Assembly: GCF_010727945.1 (NCBI RefSeq)
Contig: NZ_AP022569.1
Span: 2,356,001-2,420,000 of the forward strand
Reading direction: 5' to 3'
Source of the DNA: Mycobacterium cookii
Lineage (GTDB): Bacteria; Actinomycetota; Actinomycetes; Mycobacteriales; Mycobacteriaceae
DNA length: 64,000 nt
Made by a program: the position numbers and the translations under genes. Shown here in pieces: positions 1 through 13,100 of this stretch. Position 1 is the first letter of the stretch. Each line of letters starts with the position of its first letter. Under the pieces are notes generated by a model. That model was not told where the DNA came from. It saw only the letters and a list, made by a program, of their open reading frames with translations, and did no database searches.

Positions 1-221
1 CGGCAGGGCTCACCACTTCAGGAGACGACGCGGTCAAGGACATAACCGCATCATTACAGCCGGGTCCGACAAGTTTCGGCCGTCGATCCGAGCCGGGGTA
101 GGCCGTAGTCACCTCTAAGCGGCACGCCCGATTGGCCACCGACCGCTGCTTACCCCAGCCTCCGGCATGGCCACCGCCGCGGCTACCTCGAACCGCAAAT
201 CGTGAGCCAAGTCAAGCCGCG

Positions 222-1058
222 TCAGTCGCGCGATCGCAGCACCGCGTCGTAGAGCTCACGCCGTGATGCGGCTCCGGGCGTAGCCGCAATCACCTGCGCG
301 CAAGCGTCTTTGACGCCCATGCCGGCGTCGACCAACTCATTCGCCCGAGCCACCAATGTCGGCAGATCGGCGCGTAGCACGGCACCGGCCAACACCACGG
401 TTATCTCGCCCAGCACGCCGTCGGCCGCCCACGCGGCCAACTCCTGCAGCGATCCGCGTGCCACTTCCTCGTGCACCTTGGTCAGCTCACGGCATACCGC
501 GGCCCGACGGTCCCCGCCAAGCTGATCGACGGCGTCCTGCAGGCAAGCGGCCAGCCGGCGCGGCGATTCGAAGAACACCGCGGTGCGCTGCTCCGTCGCC
601 AGCGACGCCAGCCAACTCTTGCGCGCGGCTTGCTTGCGTGGCGCGAACCCCTCGAAGCAGAACTTCTCCGACGACAACCCCGAAACCGCCAGCGCGGTCG
701 TCACCGCAGACGGACCGGGCAGGCACTGCACCGGCAGACCTGCCTCCACACACGCCGCCACCAGCCGGTGGCCCGGGTCGTTGATCAGCGGCATGCCCGC
801 GTCGCTGACGACCAGCACGGTGGCGCCCGCGCTGATCGCGTCGACCAGCTCGGGCACCCGGGCGGCCTCGACGTGATCGAAGAAGCTGACGATGTTGCCG
901 CCGATCCGGACATCGAGCGCCTTGGCCAGCGTCCGCACCCGGCGGGTGTCCTCGGCGGCCACCATATCGGCCGACGCCAGGGCGGCGATTAGCCGCGGTG
1001 ACGCATCGGACGGCTGGCCCAACGGCGTGGCGCCCAGCAGCAGTCGGCCTTCGGTCAT
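222..1058 (-). CDS. rsmI: 16S rRNA (cytidine-1402-2'-O)-methyltransferase RsmI
   Basis: 278 aa, usual length for the SAM-dependent tetrapyrrole-methylase-fold family that 2'-O-methylates C1402 of 16S rRNA in the decoding centre. Visible family motifs are the N-terminal GATPLGQPSDASPR loop, the AAEDTR segment near residue 35, and SDAGMPLINDPG near residue 85, followed by GLPVQCLPGPSA. It starts at ATG 1058, directly behind a MIRU-like repeat. As I recall, M. tuberculosis has this gene (Rv1003) next to and divergent from the mannosyltransferase pmt; here the pair is separated by a 12.4-kb gene. Cytoplasmic. Identification is firm. Confidence 0.95.
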   Translation of the reverse strand: MTEGRLLLGATPLGQPSDASPRLIAALASADMVAAEDTRRVRTLAKALDVRIGGNIVSFFDHVEAARVPELVDAISAGATVLVVSDAGMPLINDPGHRLVAACVEAGLPVQCLPGPSAVTTALAVSGLSSEKFCFEGFAPRKQAARKSWLASLATEQRTAVFFESPRRLAACLQDAVDQLGGDRRAAVCRELTKVHEEVARGSLQELAAWAADGVLGEITVVLAGAVLRADLPTLVARANELVDAGMGVKDACAQVIAATPGAASRRELYDAVLRSRD

Positions 1059-1104
1059 GCGCCGCTCCTCAGCATCGCTTCGCTCTGCATCGTCGTCGGC
1101 GGGC
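1059..1104 (-). repeat. MIRU-like interspersed repeat upstream of rsmI
   Basis: On the minus strand this reads GACGATGCAGAGCGAAGCG, then a GGAGCGGCGC end that abuts the rsmI ATG. The same core recurs at 29124-29171 and 63074-63120. Mycobacterial interspersed repetitive units are known to sit between genes and end in start-codon overlaps like this; assignment is by recalled consensus. Confidence 0.6.
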
Positions 1105-1114
1105 GGTCATGGGG

Positions 1115-1133
1115 CACAGCCTACGATCGGTCG
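1115..1133 (+). repeat. Left copy of a 19-bp direct repeat flanking the giant gene
   Basis: CACAGCCTACGATCGGTCG matches 13678-13696 at 18 of 19 positions in the same orientation. The right copy contains the pmt -10 element and abuts its GTG. Here the equivalent of that GTG reads CCG, so this looks like a dead remnant of the pmt promoter left beside rsmI when the large gene was inserted. Confidence 0.6.
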
Positions 1134-1149
1134 GCCGACCTCCCATGAA

Positions 1150-4100
1150 TCAGACCGGTCGGTTGAATTCCTGTAACCGGGCGAGGGCCACGTCGCGTTG
1201 ATCTTCATCGAAGGCCTCCAGACGGGTGACACGTTCACCGCGGAGAAGCATGAGCACGACGAACGAAATCTCGGCCGCGACGCCATCGGTCGACGTGCCC
1301 TTCAGAGCTATCCGGCCCACGATGCCTATCGCAGAGCGCGCCAGAACCTCGGCGAGCTCGACCCATAAGTCGGGCACGAGGGATGCAATTGTCTGCATTG
1401 ATGTCAGCCAGTCGGCGATCGTGCCGTTGACCGATTGCGCCAGCTGTCGGTGGTTGACGTAGTCGGCGCCAGCGAAATGTGTTGCGACAGCATCCCAGTC
1501 ATGACGGTTGATCGTCGCGTTGATCCGGTCCACCGCTTGGATGAGGTCGGGATAGGCAACCTCCCCCGACGCGACCCATCGGGCAGTGATTTCAGCGAAG
1601 GCGTCGTCAAGGTCGTCGGGATCGAAGCTGATGAGCTCCTGCAATAGGTCGTCGTCGTTGACTTCCGCGAATTGCAAGAGCTCCACCACGATCGGCCGGT
1701 CGGCCTCGTCGACGTCGCGATAATACTCGCGGACTAACGAGAGCCGCGGTCCCCTGATAGCGATTGGCTCCACCTCCAACCGCCAGCTGCTGGGCGTCAT
1801 CTCGAAGATGGTCCGCACGACCTCCCGCATCCGTGTTTGACCTTCGAATCCATCGCGCAGGCCTTTTCGCCGATCCTCAAATCGGTAATCCGGACCGGCG
1901 AGCGCAAGGAGCCCATCCACGTCGCGGCGGTTGACCGCCTGGGCCACGCGTGGCCAGATTCGGGTCGCGGCATTCCCGAAGGAAGGCGTCTGCCGCTCGA
2001 GCTCGTCGAACCTCGCCAGCGCGGCGTCCAGGTCTGCCTCGTCGAAGATTTCGCATCGTTTGATCCGGTCGCGTTCGACACCGAGAAGGTCGACCATTCG
2101 CCACTCGGCGGCGAAGCCTTCTATTGAGGTCCCGTACGCCGTATAGGTGACCACCGCTCCGAAGCTGCTGAGCCGATGCACCGCCTCGATGTGGGTGCTG
2201 AGGTCCGGCGTGAGGTCCCAAATGGCGTGCATGGCCGCCGGCAGATCACTCGCGTCGGCCGGGGCGAGCGTCCGGTGGTCGATGGTTACCCAATCCGACA
2301 TCGTCGGCGGTAGCTCGTGCCGGTTGAACGCGGCGGTGGTCCTCGCGATAACCGACCACACGCGCGAATACGCGGCCGCCTCGCCGACGAGATACTGGGC
2401 GTCGAGTTCCTCGAATGCAGCATCGATGTCGTCGATGTCGAATAGGAAGCGCGCCGCGACCCGGTTGTTTGCATCGATCTCGACGATGCCGAGCATTTCA
2501 CTGTGGAACGCCTCCGGTCGGTGATCTCGGCCCGAGAGGCGGAGTCGGGTGAGGACAAGGCGCTCGCCACGGGTTGCGATGACCGTCGACCTTAGATCGG
2601 TCGCCCCGAGGTCGGCGATCGCCCGTACGTTCGCGAGGTCAACGTCTCGTCCGTGCAGAATCCCGCTGCTGACAACCGAACGGCGATCTTCGGTGAATAC
2701 TTCATCGGCCGAATTCTCAGCGACTGCAGCCCAATTGCGCTCCGCGAAGAAGGCCCGGAAACGCTCGACTAGTTGGCTTGCGGCGTTTTCCAGTCGCCGT
2801 GGCTGCGGTTGCAGCTCCGCGAAGCGCGCCATCGCGGCGTCCAGGCCCGCCTCGTCGAACAGCTCGCAGCGGTTAATGTTGTCGTCCCCGACCACCAGAA
2901 GTTCGATCATGCGCCATTCGGCAGCAAAGCCTTCTGGCGTCGACCCATACGCCGCATGGGTGACGACTGCTCCGAGGCTGCTTAGCCGATGCACGGCTTC
3001 GATGTACATCTTGAGGTTTGGCGTGATATCCCATGCGCCGCGGATGTACGCGATCTGATCAGCCGCCTCGAAAGTGGCACGCATCCGGTGGTCGATCGTC
3101 AACCAATCCGATGTCCAAACGGGTAGTTCGTGCTTATTCAGTTGGGCATAGCCCTCGGTGACGACCGACCAAACGCGTTGGCAGGCGGCGTCTTCGCCGG
3201 CGAGATAGCGGGCATCAAGCTCCTCGAAGGCGGCGTCGATGTCGTCAAGGTCGAACGTGACCAGCGCGACGATCCGCTCGTCGGCGTCGATCTCGGCGAT
3301 GCCGAGCACGTCGGCGCCTACCTCGCCGGACATGCCACGGTTGAAGATATGGAGATGAGCGAGGGCAAGGCGCTCGCCGCGGGCCGCGATGACGTTCGAA
3401 GACATGGTCGGTGCGCTGACCTCGACGACGACTCGATTGTCCGCGATGTGCACATCTCGGCCGCGTCGAATCCCTGCGTTCACGACACGGCGGCGGTCGT
3501 CCGAGACAATGTCGTCGGCAAGTAGCTTCGCCAAGGCGGCCCAGTCGCGGGCTGCGAAGTGCGCCAGGTACCGCTCGATGATTCGGCTTGCCGCGGTTTT
3601 CAGCCGTGGTGGTTGCCGCTGCAGTTCCTCAAAGCGGGCGAAGCCGGCGTCCATGTCGGTCTCGTCGAAGATCTCGATGCGGTCGAGCGAGTCGCCTTCG
3701 ACCGTCAGGAGCGTTATCTCCCGCCACTCGGCCTCAAAACCTTCTTGCGAGATCCCATGTGTCGTCTGAGTGTTGACCGCTCCGAGGTCGGTCAAACGAT
3801 GCACGGCCACGATGCGGTTCCTGATGTCCGGCGCGACGTCCCACGTGGCATGGATGTACTCCGCCATGTCACCGGGCGCGAAAGCTGTCACAGGCCGGTG
3901 ATCGATATTGACCCAGTGCGGCGTCACCGAAGGCATCTCGTGCCGGTTGAACGCTGCGTTGACGTTCGCGATGACCGACCATGTGTGCGCGTGGGCGGCC
4001 GCTTCTCCGGCGAGATACCGGGCGTCGAGTTCCTCGAAGGCAGCGTCGATTTCGTCGAAGTCGAATGTGACCGTCGCGACGAGCCGCTCGTCGGCGTCGA

Positions 4101-7100
4101 TCTCGCCGATGGCGAGCGCTTCTGTGGAAAATGCCTCGGGCTCGTCATCGCGGTCCGACAAACCGATGCGCATGAGGGCGAGGCGCTCACCGCGGATCGC
4201 CATGACGGTCGATTCCAGATTCGTGTTCCACAGCTCTGCCCTCGCCCGCATGTCTGCGATGTGGGCGTCTCGACCATGTCGGACTCCCGAGCCGACCAGC
4301 CGACGGCGATCGTCGCTGCAATAGTTGTCGACCAGCATCTCCGCCATCGCCTGCGAGTCCGCTGCCGCGTAGTACTCCAGGAAGCGCTCGTGGAGACGGC
4401 TTGCCCCGTTTTCCAGTCGTCGTGGCTGCGGTTGCAGTTCCTCGAGACGCGCAAGCGCGGCGTCGAGGTTGGCCTCGTCGAATAGCTCGCAGCGGCTGAT
4501 CTTGTCGCCTTCGTACGTCGTCAGGACGACAGTCCGCCACTCGGCGTCAAAACCCTGCTGGGAGCTCCCATTCACGACGTGGGTAACGACCGCGCCACTC
4601 TCGTGTAACCGATGCGCGGATTCGATGTAGATGCCGGATTGCGGCGAGAGGTCCCACGTTGCACGGAGGTATGCGCCGAGATCGCCGTCTGCGATCGGTG
4701 CGAGTCGCCGGTGATCGATATTTACCCAGTCCCGCGTCGTCGCTGGGAGTTCGCGCCTGTTGAGCGCTGCATACGCTCGGGTGACGCGGGCCCACGTCAG
4801 TGCGTGGGCGGCCGCCTCGCCGGCGAGGTAGCGGGCGTCGAGTTCGGCAATGGCCGCGTCGATGTCATCCACGTCGAACATGACGACCGCTGCGATCCGC
4901 TCGTCGGCGTCGATTTCGACGATGTTGAGGGCCTCATTTTGAATCGACTCGGGGTCGGCGCCGGAAGCGTGAAAGCGCTCGAGAGTGAGGCGTTCGCCCC
5001 GGCTCGCAATGATTGTCGACGTGAAGTTCGTCAACAAGCCGACTTCGGCGGCCACCCGTGTATTCTCGGCGCCGGCGTCTCGGCCATGCATCACTCCGGC
5101 ATTCACGACCCGGCGACGGTCATCGAGGCAGTAGTCGTCGGCGAAATCCTGTGCCAGGGCCTCCCAGTCGCGGGTCGAGATATGCACCGAAATGCGTTCT
5201 GCTACAGCATTTTTTAACCGCAATGCCGGAATGCCGAGTTGGTCGAACTTTGCGAGCGCGGTGTCCATATCTGCCTCATCGAACATTTCGCAGCGGTTGA
5301 CCATGCCACCGTCGAGCGTCAAAAAGTGGATCCCTCGCCACTCGGCGTCTAAGCCGTCTTGCGTGGTTCCATGCGCGGCGTGCGTGACGAGCGCTCCCAG
5401 GCCACTCAGCCGATGCACAACCTCGATATAGCCCGTAAGCTCCGGAGTGAGATCCCAAGCAGTGCGGAGGTTTTCGCCCAGATCCGCCGCCTCGAACGTC
5501 GCCCGTAACCGGTGATCGATGTTCACGTAGTCCGGCGCCGATGGCGGGACCTCGTACCGGTTGAGCGCGGCGTAGCCGGCAGCGATGACGGACCACGCGT
5601 CTCGATATGGTGCTGCCTCACCGGCGATGTACCTGGCGTCGAGTTCTTCGATGGCTGCGTCGATATCGTCTGGGTCGTATGCGACGCGTGCCAGGATCCG
5701 CATCTCGGCGGTGGTCTCGACGATATTGAGCATCTCGATGCGGAATCCCCCAGGTTGCTCGTCGTCGCCCGCGATACAGGTCCGGCAGAGGACAAGGTGT
5801 TCGCCTCGAATCGCGATGACTGTCGCCGTACTCTTCTTGGCCCCAATGTCCGCGAAGGCCCGCATATTCGCGATTTCGACATCCCGGCCCCGCCTGATCT
5901 CAGCGTTCACGACTCGTCGCTGGTCGTCGACAGATGTATCGGGGGTCAGCAGCTCCCCCATGGCAGCCCAGTCGCGGTCGGCGAAGTACCTTCGGAAGCG
6001 CTCGTACGCCTGACTTGCCGCGTTTTCCAGCCGTGGCGTCGGTCGGCTGAGCTGATCGAACTTCGCGAGAGCAGCGTCTAGGTCTCCCTCATCGAATACC
6101 TCCATGCGGGAGACCATTTCGCCGTCGACGGTCATCAAGGTGACCCCCCGCCACTCGGCGTCAAAGCCCTCGCGCGAGGTCCCGTGTCCCGCCCACGTGA
6201 AAACCGCACCGAGGTCGTTCAACCGATGTGCTCTCTCGATGTAGGTCTTGAGGCTTTGGCCGAGGTCCCAGCCGATACGGATGTATTCGAGACCTTCGCC
6301 GGGCGCAAACGCTGCCCCGCGGCGGTGGTCGAGACTCACCATATCCGTTGTCACCGGCGCGATTTCCCGCCGATTATGCGCAACGATAACACCCGCGATT
6401 ACCGACCACGTGTGCGCGTGGGGTGCCGCTTCGTCGGCGATGTACCGCGCGTCGAGTTCCGCGATCGCGGCTTCCAGGTCGTCGAGATCGAACACCACGA
6501 ATACCACGATCCGTTCGTCGGCGTCGATCTCGATGACGACCAGGAATTCACCTCGAATCGCCTCGGGGTCGCGGCCCGAGGCTTCAAGATGGATAAGGAT
6601 GAGGTGCCCACCCCGAGTCGCAACGTCTGTCAGCGTCAAGTTCGTAAAGCCGACGTCGGCGGCCGCCTGCCAGTTTGCGATCTCGGCATCTCGCCCGTGC
6701 CGGATCCCCGCGTTTACGGCCCGACGGCGATCTTCGGTGACGAAGTTGTCAGCCAGTACGTCCGCAAGCGCATCCCAGTCACGGGTCGTGAAGTAACCCG
6801 AGGCGCGTTCGGCGACTCGGCCTGCCGCGTTTTCCAGCCGCGGTGGCGGCGGGTTGAGCTGATCGAACCTCGCGAGCGCGGCGTCGAGGTCTGCCTCGTC
6901 GAAAACCTCGCAGCGACTGAGCATGTCGCCTTCCACCGATGCAACGGTGATCACCCGCCACTCGGCGTCGAAGCCGTCTTTCGAGGTCTCACGCGACGTG
7001 TTGGTGATGACCGCTCCGAGATCATTCAGGCGATGCACAGCCTCGACGGAATGCCTGAGTTCCGTCGTGAGATTCCACGCCGCGTCAAGTAACGCAGGCA

Positions 7101-10100
7101 TTTCACCGGACGCAAACGATGTTCCCCGGCGGTGGTCAATGTTGACCCAATCTGTCGTCGTCGAAGGCAGTTCATGTCTATTGAGCGCCGCGTAGCCAGC
7201 CGTGATCACCGACCAGGTGTGCGCGTGGGGAGCCGCTTCGCCGGCGAGGTAACGGGCGTCGAGTTCCGTTATGGCGGCGTCGAAGTCGTCGAGGTCGAAC
7301 ACGGCAATCGCCGAGATCTCACCGTCGGAGTTGATTTGGATCAGGCCCAGCACCTCGTTGAGGAATTCCCCGGACCCGCTGCCTTCGCCGCCCGAGACGT
7401 GCGCAAGGATGAGGCGTTGTCCACGGGCTGCGATAACGACGGACGCGAAGTGGGCGATTCCGACTTCGGCGGCCGCTTGCAGGTTAGCGATCTCGGCATC
7501 CCGACCGTGCTTGATCCCTGCGTTTACGAGCCGCCGGCGATCGTCCACACAGATGTCGGCGGCCAACACCTTCGCCAGCGCATCCCAATCACGCGCGGCG
7601 AAGTGCGCCATATACCGCTCGGACGCTTGGCTGGCCCCATTTTCCAGCCGCGGTGCCGGCCGGCTGAGCTGGTCGAATTTCGCGAGTGCTGCTTCGAGAT
7701 CGCCCTCATCGAAAATCTCGCAGCGGTTGACCATGTCATCTTCCACCGTGGCAACAGTGATCACCTGCCACTCGGCGTCGAAGCCCTCGTCCGAGACTCC
7801 TTGCCCCACATCGGTCCAGACCGCTCCGAGGTCGCTCAGTCGATGCACAACCTCGACGTAATTCCGGGTCGTTTGCTTGAGATCCCACCCCGCACTAAGG
7901 TATTCGACCAGCTCGCCGGGCGCGAACGCCGTCCCGAGGCGGTGGTCGATGGTTGCGCAGTCCGGTGTGATCGGCGGCAGCTCCTGCCGGTTGAGCGCGG
8001 CGTGGCCGGCCATGATCCGTGACCATACGCGCGCGTGGGCGGCCGCTTCGCCGGCGAGATATCGGGCGTCGAGCTCGGCTAGGGCGGCGTCGAAGTCGTC
8101 GAGCTCGAATATGACAAACGCCGCGATCTTATTGTGCGAGTTAATTTCAACGACGCTCATGACATCCGTGCTGAACTCCGCGGACCCGCCGCCACCGCCG
8201 ACCGAGGCGTGCGTCAGGATTAGGCGCTCGCCGCGGGTTGCGATGACAACAAACGCCGTGTAGGTGATCCCGACCTCGGCGGCGGCCTGCATGTTTGCGA
8301 TCTCGGCATCTCGCCCGTGCCGGATCCCCGCGTTTACGGCACGACGGCGATCGTCGGTGACAAACTCGTCAGCCAGTACGTCCGCGAGCGCATCCCAGTC
8401 GCGGGCCGCGAAGTACGCCGAGTGGCGCTCGGCCGCATGGCTTGCCGCGTTCTCCAGCCGCCGCATCTGCGGGCGCAGCTCCCCGAAGCGGGCAAGCGCG
8501 GCGTCGAGGTCTGCCTCTTCGTAGACCTCCACCAGCGGTCCGCCGGAAAGAAACAAAAAGGTGCGGCCCCACTGCAATTCGTTCCCGTGTGCGTCGGTCC
8601 CTTCGATGACGAGGGTGGAGACTAGCCCGTGGGCGTCGAGCGCATGTACGGCCTTCGTCCAATAGCGGGCGTCGGGCACCAGTGTCCACAGCTCCTCGAT
8701 CGCTCGCCCATAGTTTTCCGCCGACCCGAACGGGACGCGTCGATGATCGGCAAACACAAGCCGCCCAAGCATTGGCCCCGGCTCGTGACGATTGAGCTCC
8801 CCCACCGTGTCCATTACGGGCCGCAGGACATGTGCGTAGGCTGCCGCTTCGCCGGCGAGGTATCTCGCATCGAGCTCGGCTAGTGCTGCGTCGATGTTGT
8901 TGGAGTCGAACGCGATTTGTGCCACTATCCGCTCTTGGGAGTCGATCTCGACGACGTCGATCATCTCGTCGTCGAGCGGCTCGGGCCAGTCGCGGTTAGT
9001 GAACGAGTGACGAGCGAGCACGAGGCGCTCGCCGCGGGTCGCGATGGGGGTCGACGTTATGTCGACATAGCCGATCTCGGCGATCGCCCGCATGTTTGCA
9101 ATTTCGGCATCTCGACCGTTGCGGACGCCGCCGTTCACCACTCGGCGACGATCGTCGCCCACAAAGTCGTCGGCCAATATCTTCGCCAGCGCGTCCCAGT
9201 CCCGGGCTGCGAAGTGTGCGAAATAGCGTTCGACCGCTTGGCTCGCAGTGCTTTCCAGCCGCCGAACCTGACGGTGTGCGTCTTCCGCGAAGCGTGCCTG
9301 CGCGGCGTCGAGTTCGGCGATCGCGGCTTCCATGTCTTCCATGTCGAAAAAGATCTGCAGGCAGATTCGACCCTCTTCGTCGATGGCGTATATCTGGAGA
9401 AATTCGTCCCGCGGCGCGCCAGGGCTCGCATCGGCAGTGCCCACCGCCATTCGACAGAGAGCCAGGCGCTCGCCTCGCACGGCGATATCGTGCGCGGTGA
9501 CGTGCACGCCGCTCGCCCCTAGAATTCGTCCAACCTCATGTGCCCAGTCTTCCGGTGGGACAATCGCGCCGGCGGCATGGGTAAAGCCAATGACCTTCCG
9601 GTGACTCTCGCTGAAAACCTCGGGCGCATAGAGTCGCTCGAATTCGTCCCAGGCTTCGCGATTGATCGCAGCCGCAACGCGTTTGCCGGACCGTATGCAT
9701 GCATTGTCGAGTTCGACAACCGGCGGTAATTCGGCTGGAGCCGGGGCAGAGGGTCGGCCGCTATCGCCGAGGATGAGCCGCGCCTTCTCGGCAAGTGCCG
9801 CAGCACCTTTCCGTTCATACAGATCCACCGCCCGTTCGGCAGCGGCGCGAGCCCCCGCAGCGTCACCGGCGGTGCCCAAAACCGTTGCCAGTGAAAGACA
9901 TGCTTCGCCATGGTCGACCAGCGCGTCGGTGCTCGCTGCTAGGCTGACCGCAGCCTCGGCAACCCGTCGGGCCTCGACGTGATCACCGCCCCGCGCAAGC
10001 AGCTTCGCCCGCAGCGTGCGCCAGGCGATTGAGGCCTTCAGTGCGTGCCCAGCGAGATGCTCGCTCTCCGAGCACAATTCGTCGGCCTCGGCGTCTCGAT

Positions 10101-13100
10101 CGAGCGCCAGACACGTCCGACCCAGCAACGCGGCCGTTTCGGCGGTGTCGGCGTCCAAGCCCATCCGACGAAAGCCGTTGTACGCCTTGCGCAGATGTGT
10201 CTCGGCTGCGGCCGGATCGTCGGCGACCAACTCGACAATGCCGGCAAACTGCTGAACTTCCAGAAGGGCATGGCGCAGGCCGAGTTCGGTGACAGTACGC
10301 CGTGCCGAGTCGATCATCCGCCGCGCCGCCTCGGCGCGTCCGCGGAAGGCCTCCAACACGGCCTGGCACCGTGTCGACGTCGCCTCAACCGCAGGAGAAT
10401 CGGTCGTGATTCGCAGCAGCCGCACCACATCGAGACACCGTCCGCCCGCACGCGGGACCGGGTTCGGGCCCCACAGCGCGGCGAGAGGCGCGCCCGCCAA
10501 CACCGCGTTGACCCGGCGATGATCACGCGCCCGCCTGGCCGCCGTGAGAGCGTCGTCCAGCGCGATTTCGCAGTCACCAATTCGGCCGAGGCGGGCAAGG
10601 CATGCGGCCCGAATAGTATGAGCGGTGGCTTCGCCTGCCGCATCGTCTAATTCGGCCAGTTTTTGGGCGGCCAAGCCTAAAGCGGTTTCAACCTCATCCA
10701 GTCGCTCGGGATGGATGAGCATTGACAGCTGGCCATCGAAGCACGTCGCCCATGCCGCAAGCCGCGCCGAATTGACTGTCGCGTGCTGCAATTGGGCGAC
10801 CGCGCCTGCCGCAGATGCCACGTCACCGGCGGCCAGCAGAGCTTCGCAGCGCGCCACCAGTAGCTCGCCGGCCTGGTCCTCGCGGTCGGGAAGCTCGTCG
10901 TCGATCTCCTCCAGCGCGTGCAAGGCCTGGCCGTAAAGGTCGGCGGCGCCCTCGTAAGCGAGACGAGCCACCGCCTGGTCCGCGGCGCGTCGGCAGTACT
11001 CGACAGCTTTGGCCGCGTTTCCCGCCCAAGCACATTCGAAGTAATGGTGAGCCAGTTCGGCAAGCAGCTCGTCGTCGGCGCCGGGCTCGTTCTCGAGCGT
11101 CGTGGCGATGCGCTGGTGCAGCCGCAGGCGCCGCACCGACGGCAACTCGGCGAGCAGCGACTGTCGGACGATGGCGTGGTTGAACCGGTAGCGGCCGCCC
11201 GGCTCTTCGATGACGATGCCGGCCTTGCACGCCTCGTCGAACGCGTCAACCAGGTCCTGCTCGACCACCTTCTCCACGAGGTCCAGGGCGAACCGGCTAC
11301 CGACGACCGCGGCCGCGGCGAGCGCTGTGTTCGTCTCCGCTGTAAGACGTGATAGGCGGCGGCTCACGGTTTCTCGGACACCTTGTGGCAATGTGGTCGG
11401 ATCCCATACGCCGCCGGTCTCGTCCACGTGCCGCAGCGCCTCGATGAGGAAGAACGGGTTCCCACCGGTTACCGAGGCCAACGCCCGGGCGAGTTCTTCG
11501 TCGTTGTAACCGGCCTCGGTGACATATGCGGTCACGTCATCTTCGTCGAGGCCGGTGAGCGCAAGGCGGTTGGCGGTGCCCGAACCGGCACCGCGATGCA
11601 GGTCGGCGAGCATCGCCGCGAGGGGATGGGAACGGTCAAGGTCGGTGCTGCGGTACGTGCCGACGATCTGCACGCGCGCGCGATCACCGAAGCGCAGCAG
11701 ATGCCGCAGCAACAGCAGCGTGGGCTTGGCCGCCCAGTGCAGGTCGTCGAGGATCAGCACGACGGGTGCGCCGGCGGAGGCGACTTCCAACAGTGCGACG
11801 ACGGCGTCGAACAGTGCGTAGCGTTCGGTCTCCGGGTCGGCGCGGGTTGGCGCGGCCAGATCAGGAAGGAGGTCGGTCAGCCCGGGAACCAGAGGAAGTA
11901 ATGCTTCAACGCCCCGCATTCCGCGGAGTCGGCTGGCGCCAAGACAGGGCACGAGCGAACGCAGCGCCTCCGCAAAGGGTTGATATGGCGCACCGAGATC
12001 TTCATCGCAGCGACCGTAGAGCACGATCGCGTCTAACTGGTAAGCCTGCCGGGACCACTCGCCGGCCAAACGTGTCTTGCCTACTCCTGGTTCGCCGGCA
12101 ATCAGCACCGCATGCGTACCGCCGGCCAGCGCGGTCTGCCAGGCGGACACCAGCCCTTCGAGTTCACGGCCGCGCCCCACGAACGGTCCGGGGCCGGTCA
12201 GGACAGCGGGGAGGTCCGGACGCTCGATTGGTGCGTCGTTTGCCTCTTGAGGCGGTGCGGAGGTCTCCAGCCGCAGCTCGAAAACGTGCTCAGGGCGGGC
12301 CAGGTTCTTGAGCTGACGCATCCCTACATCGGCGAGCACAACGTCGTCGGGCAGCGAGTCAACGACGAGCTCGGCGATCGCACCAGAGCATAGGATCTGG
12401 CCGCCGATCGCCAACGACCGCAGGCGGGCAGCCCGATTGACCGCCCTACCGAAGTAGTCGCCGTCGCGCAGCTCGACCTCTCCGGTATGCAGTGCAACGC
12501 GGATACGCATTGGTTCTTGGAGCCCCCACGGTTCGTGGGAGATTGCCTCTTGAAGCTCGATAGCGGCGGCTGCGGCCGCCGAGGCCCGTTCGAAGACCGA
12601 GAAGGTGGCATCGCCCTCGCCACGCGTCTTGATCAGCCGGCCGGCGCGGGACGTGACGACCTGTTGGACGAGATCGTCGTGGCGCGCGAGCGCCGCCGCC
12701 ATGGCGCCGGCGTCGGCCTCCCAGGCAGCCGTGGATCCCTCGATGTCGGTCAGCAGGAAGGTGACGGTGCGCGTGACCGACGGAAGATCTTGTGCAGCAG
12801 GGATTTCCAGCGCAGCGTCCTGTCCGACGATTAAGGTCTCGAGCCGGCGAAGCTCCGGCCCGGGATCGATTCCCAACTCGTCGGCCAGCAGCGTCCGTGC
12901 CCGTTGGTAAGCGCCAAGGGCTTCACCCTGCCTGCCGGCCCGATAGAGGGCGAGCATCAGCTGTCCCCAACGCCTTTCGCGCAACGGCGCATCGGCCACC
13001 GCCGCCTCGAGATCGCCGATGATCTCCGCGGCCCGGCCCGTCGTGAGCAGCACGTCGGCCCGATCCTCCACGAGCGCGGCATGTCCTTCGATCCACCGCG

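Noticed and set aside
1..221. Possible gene at the left edge
   Set aside because: No frame with a start, ribosome-binding site or known motif; no tRNA-like fold found.
3559..4485. Long plus-strand open frame inside the giant gene (also 7132-8022 and others)
   Set aside because: High-GC shadow of the real minus-strand repeats; the residues recur with the same 810-nt period and show no independent motifs.
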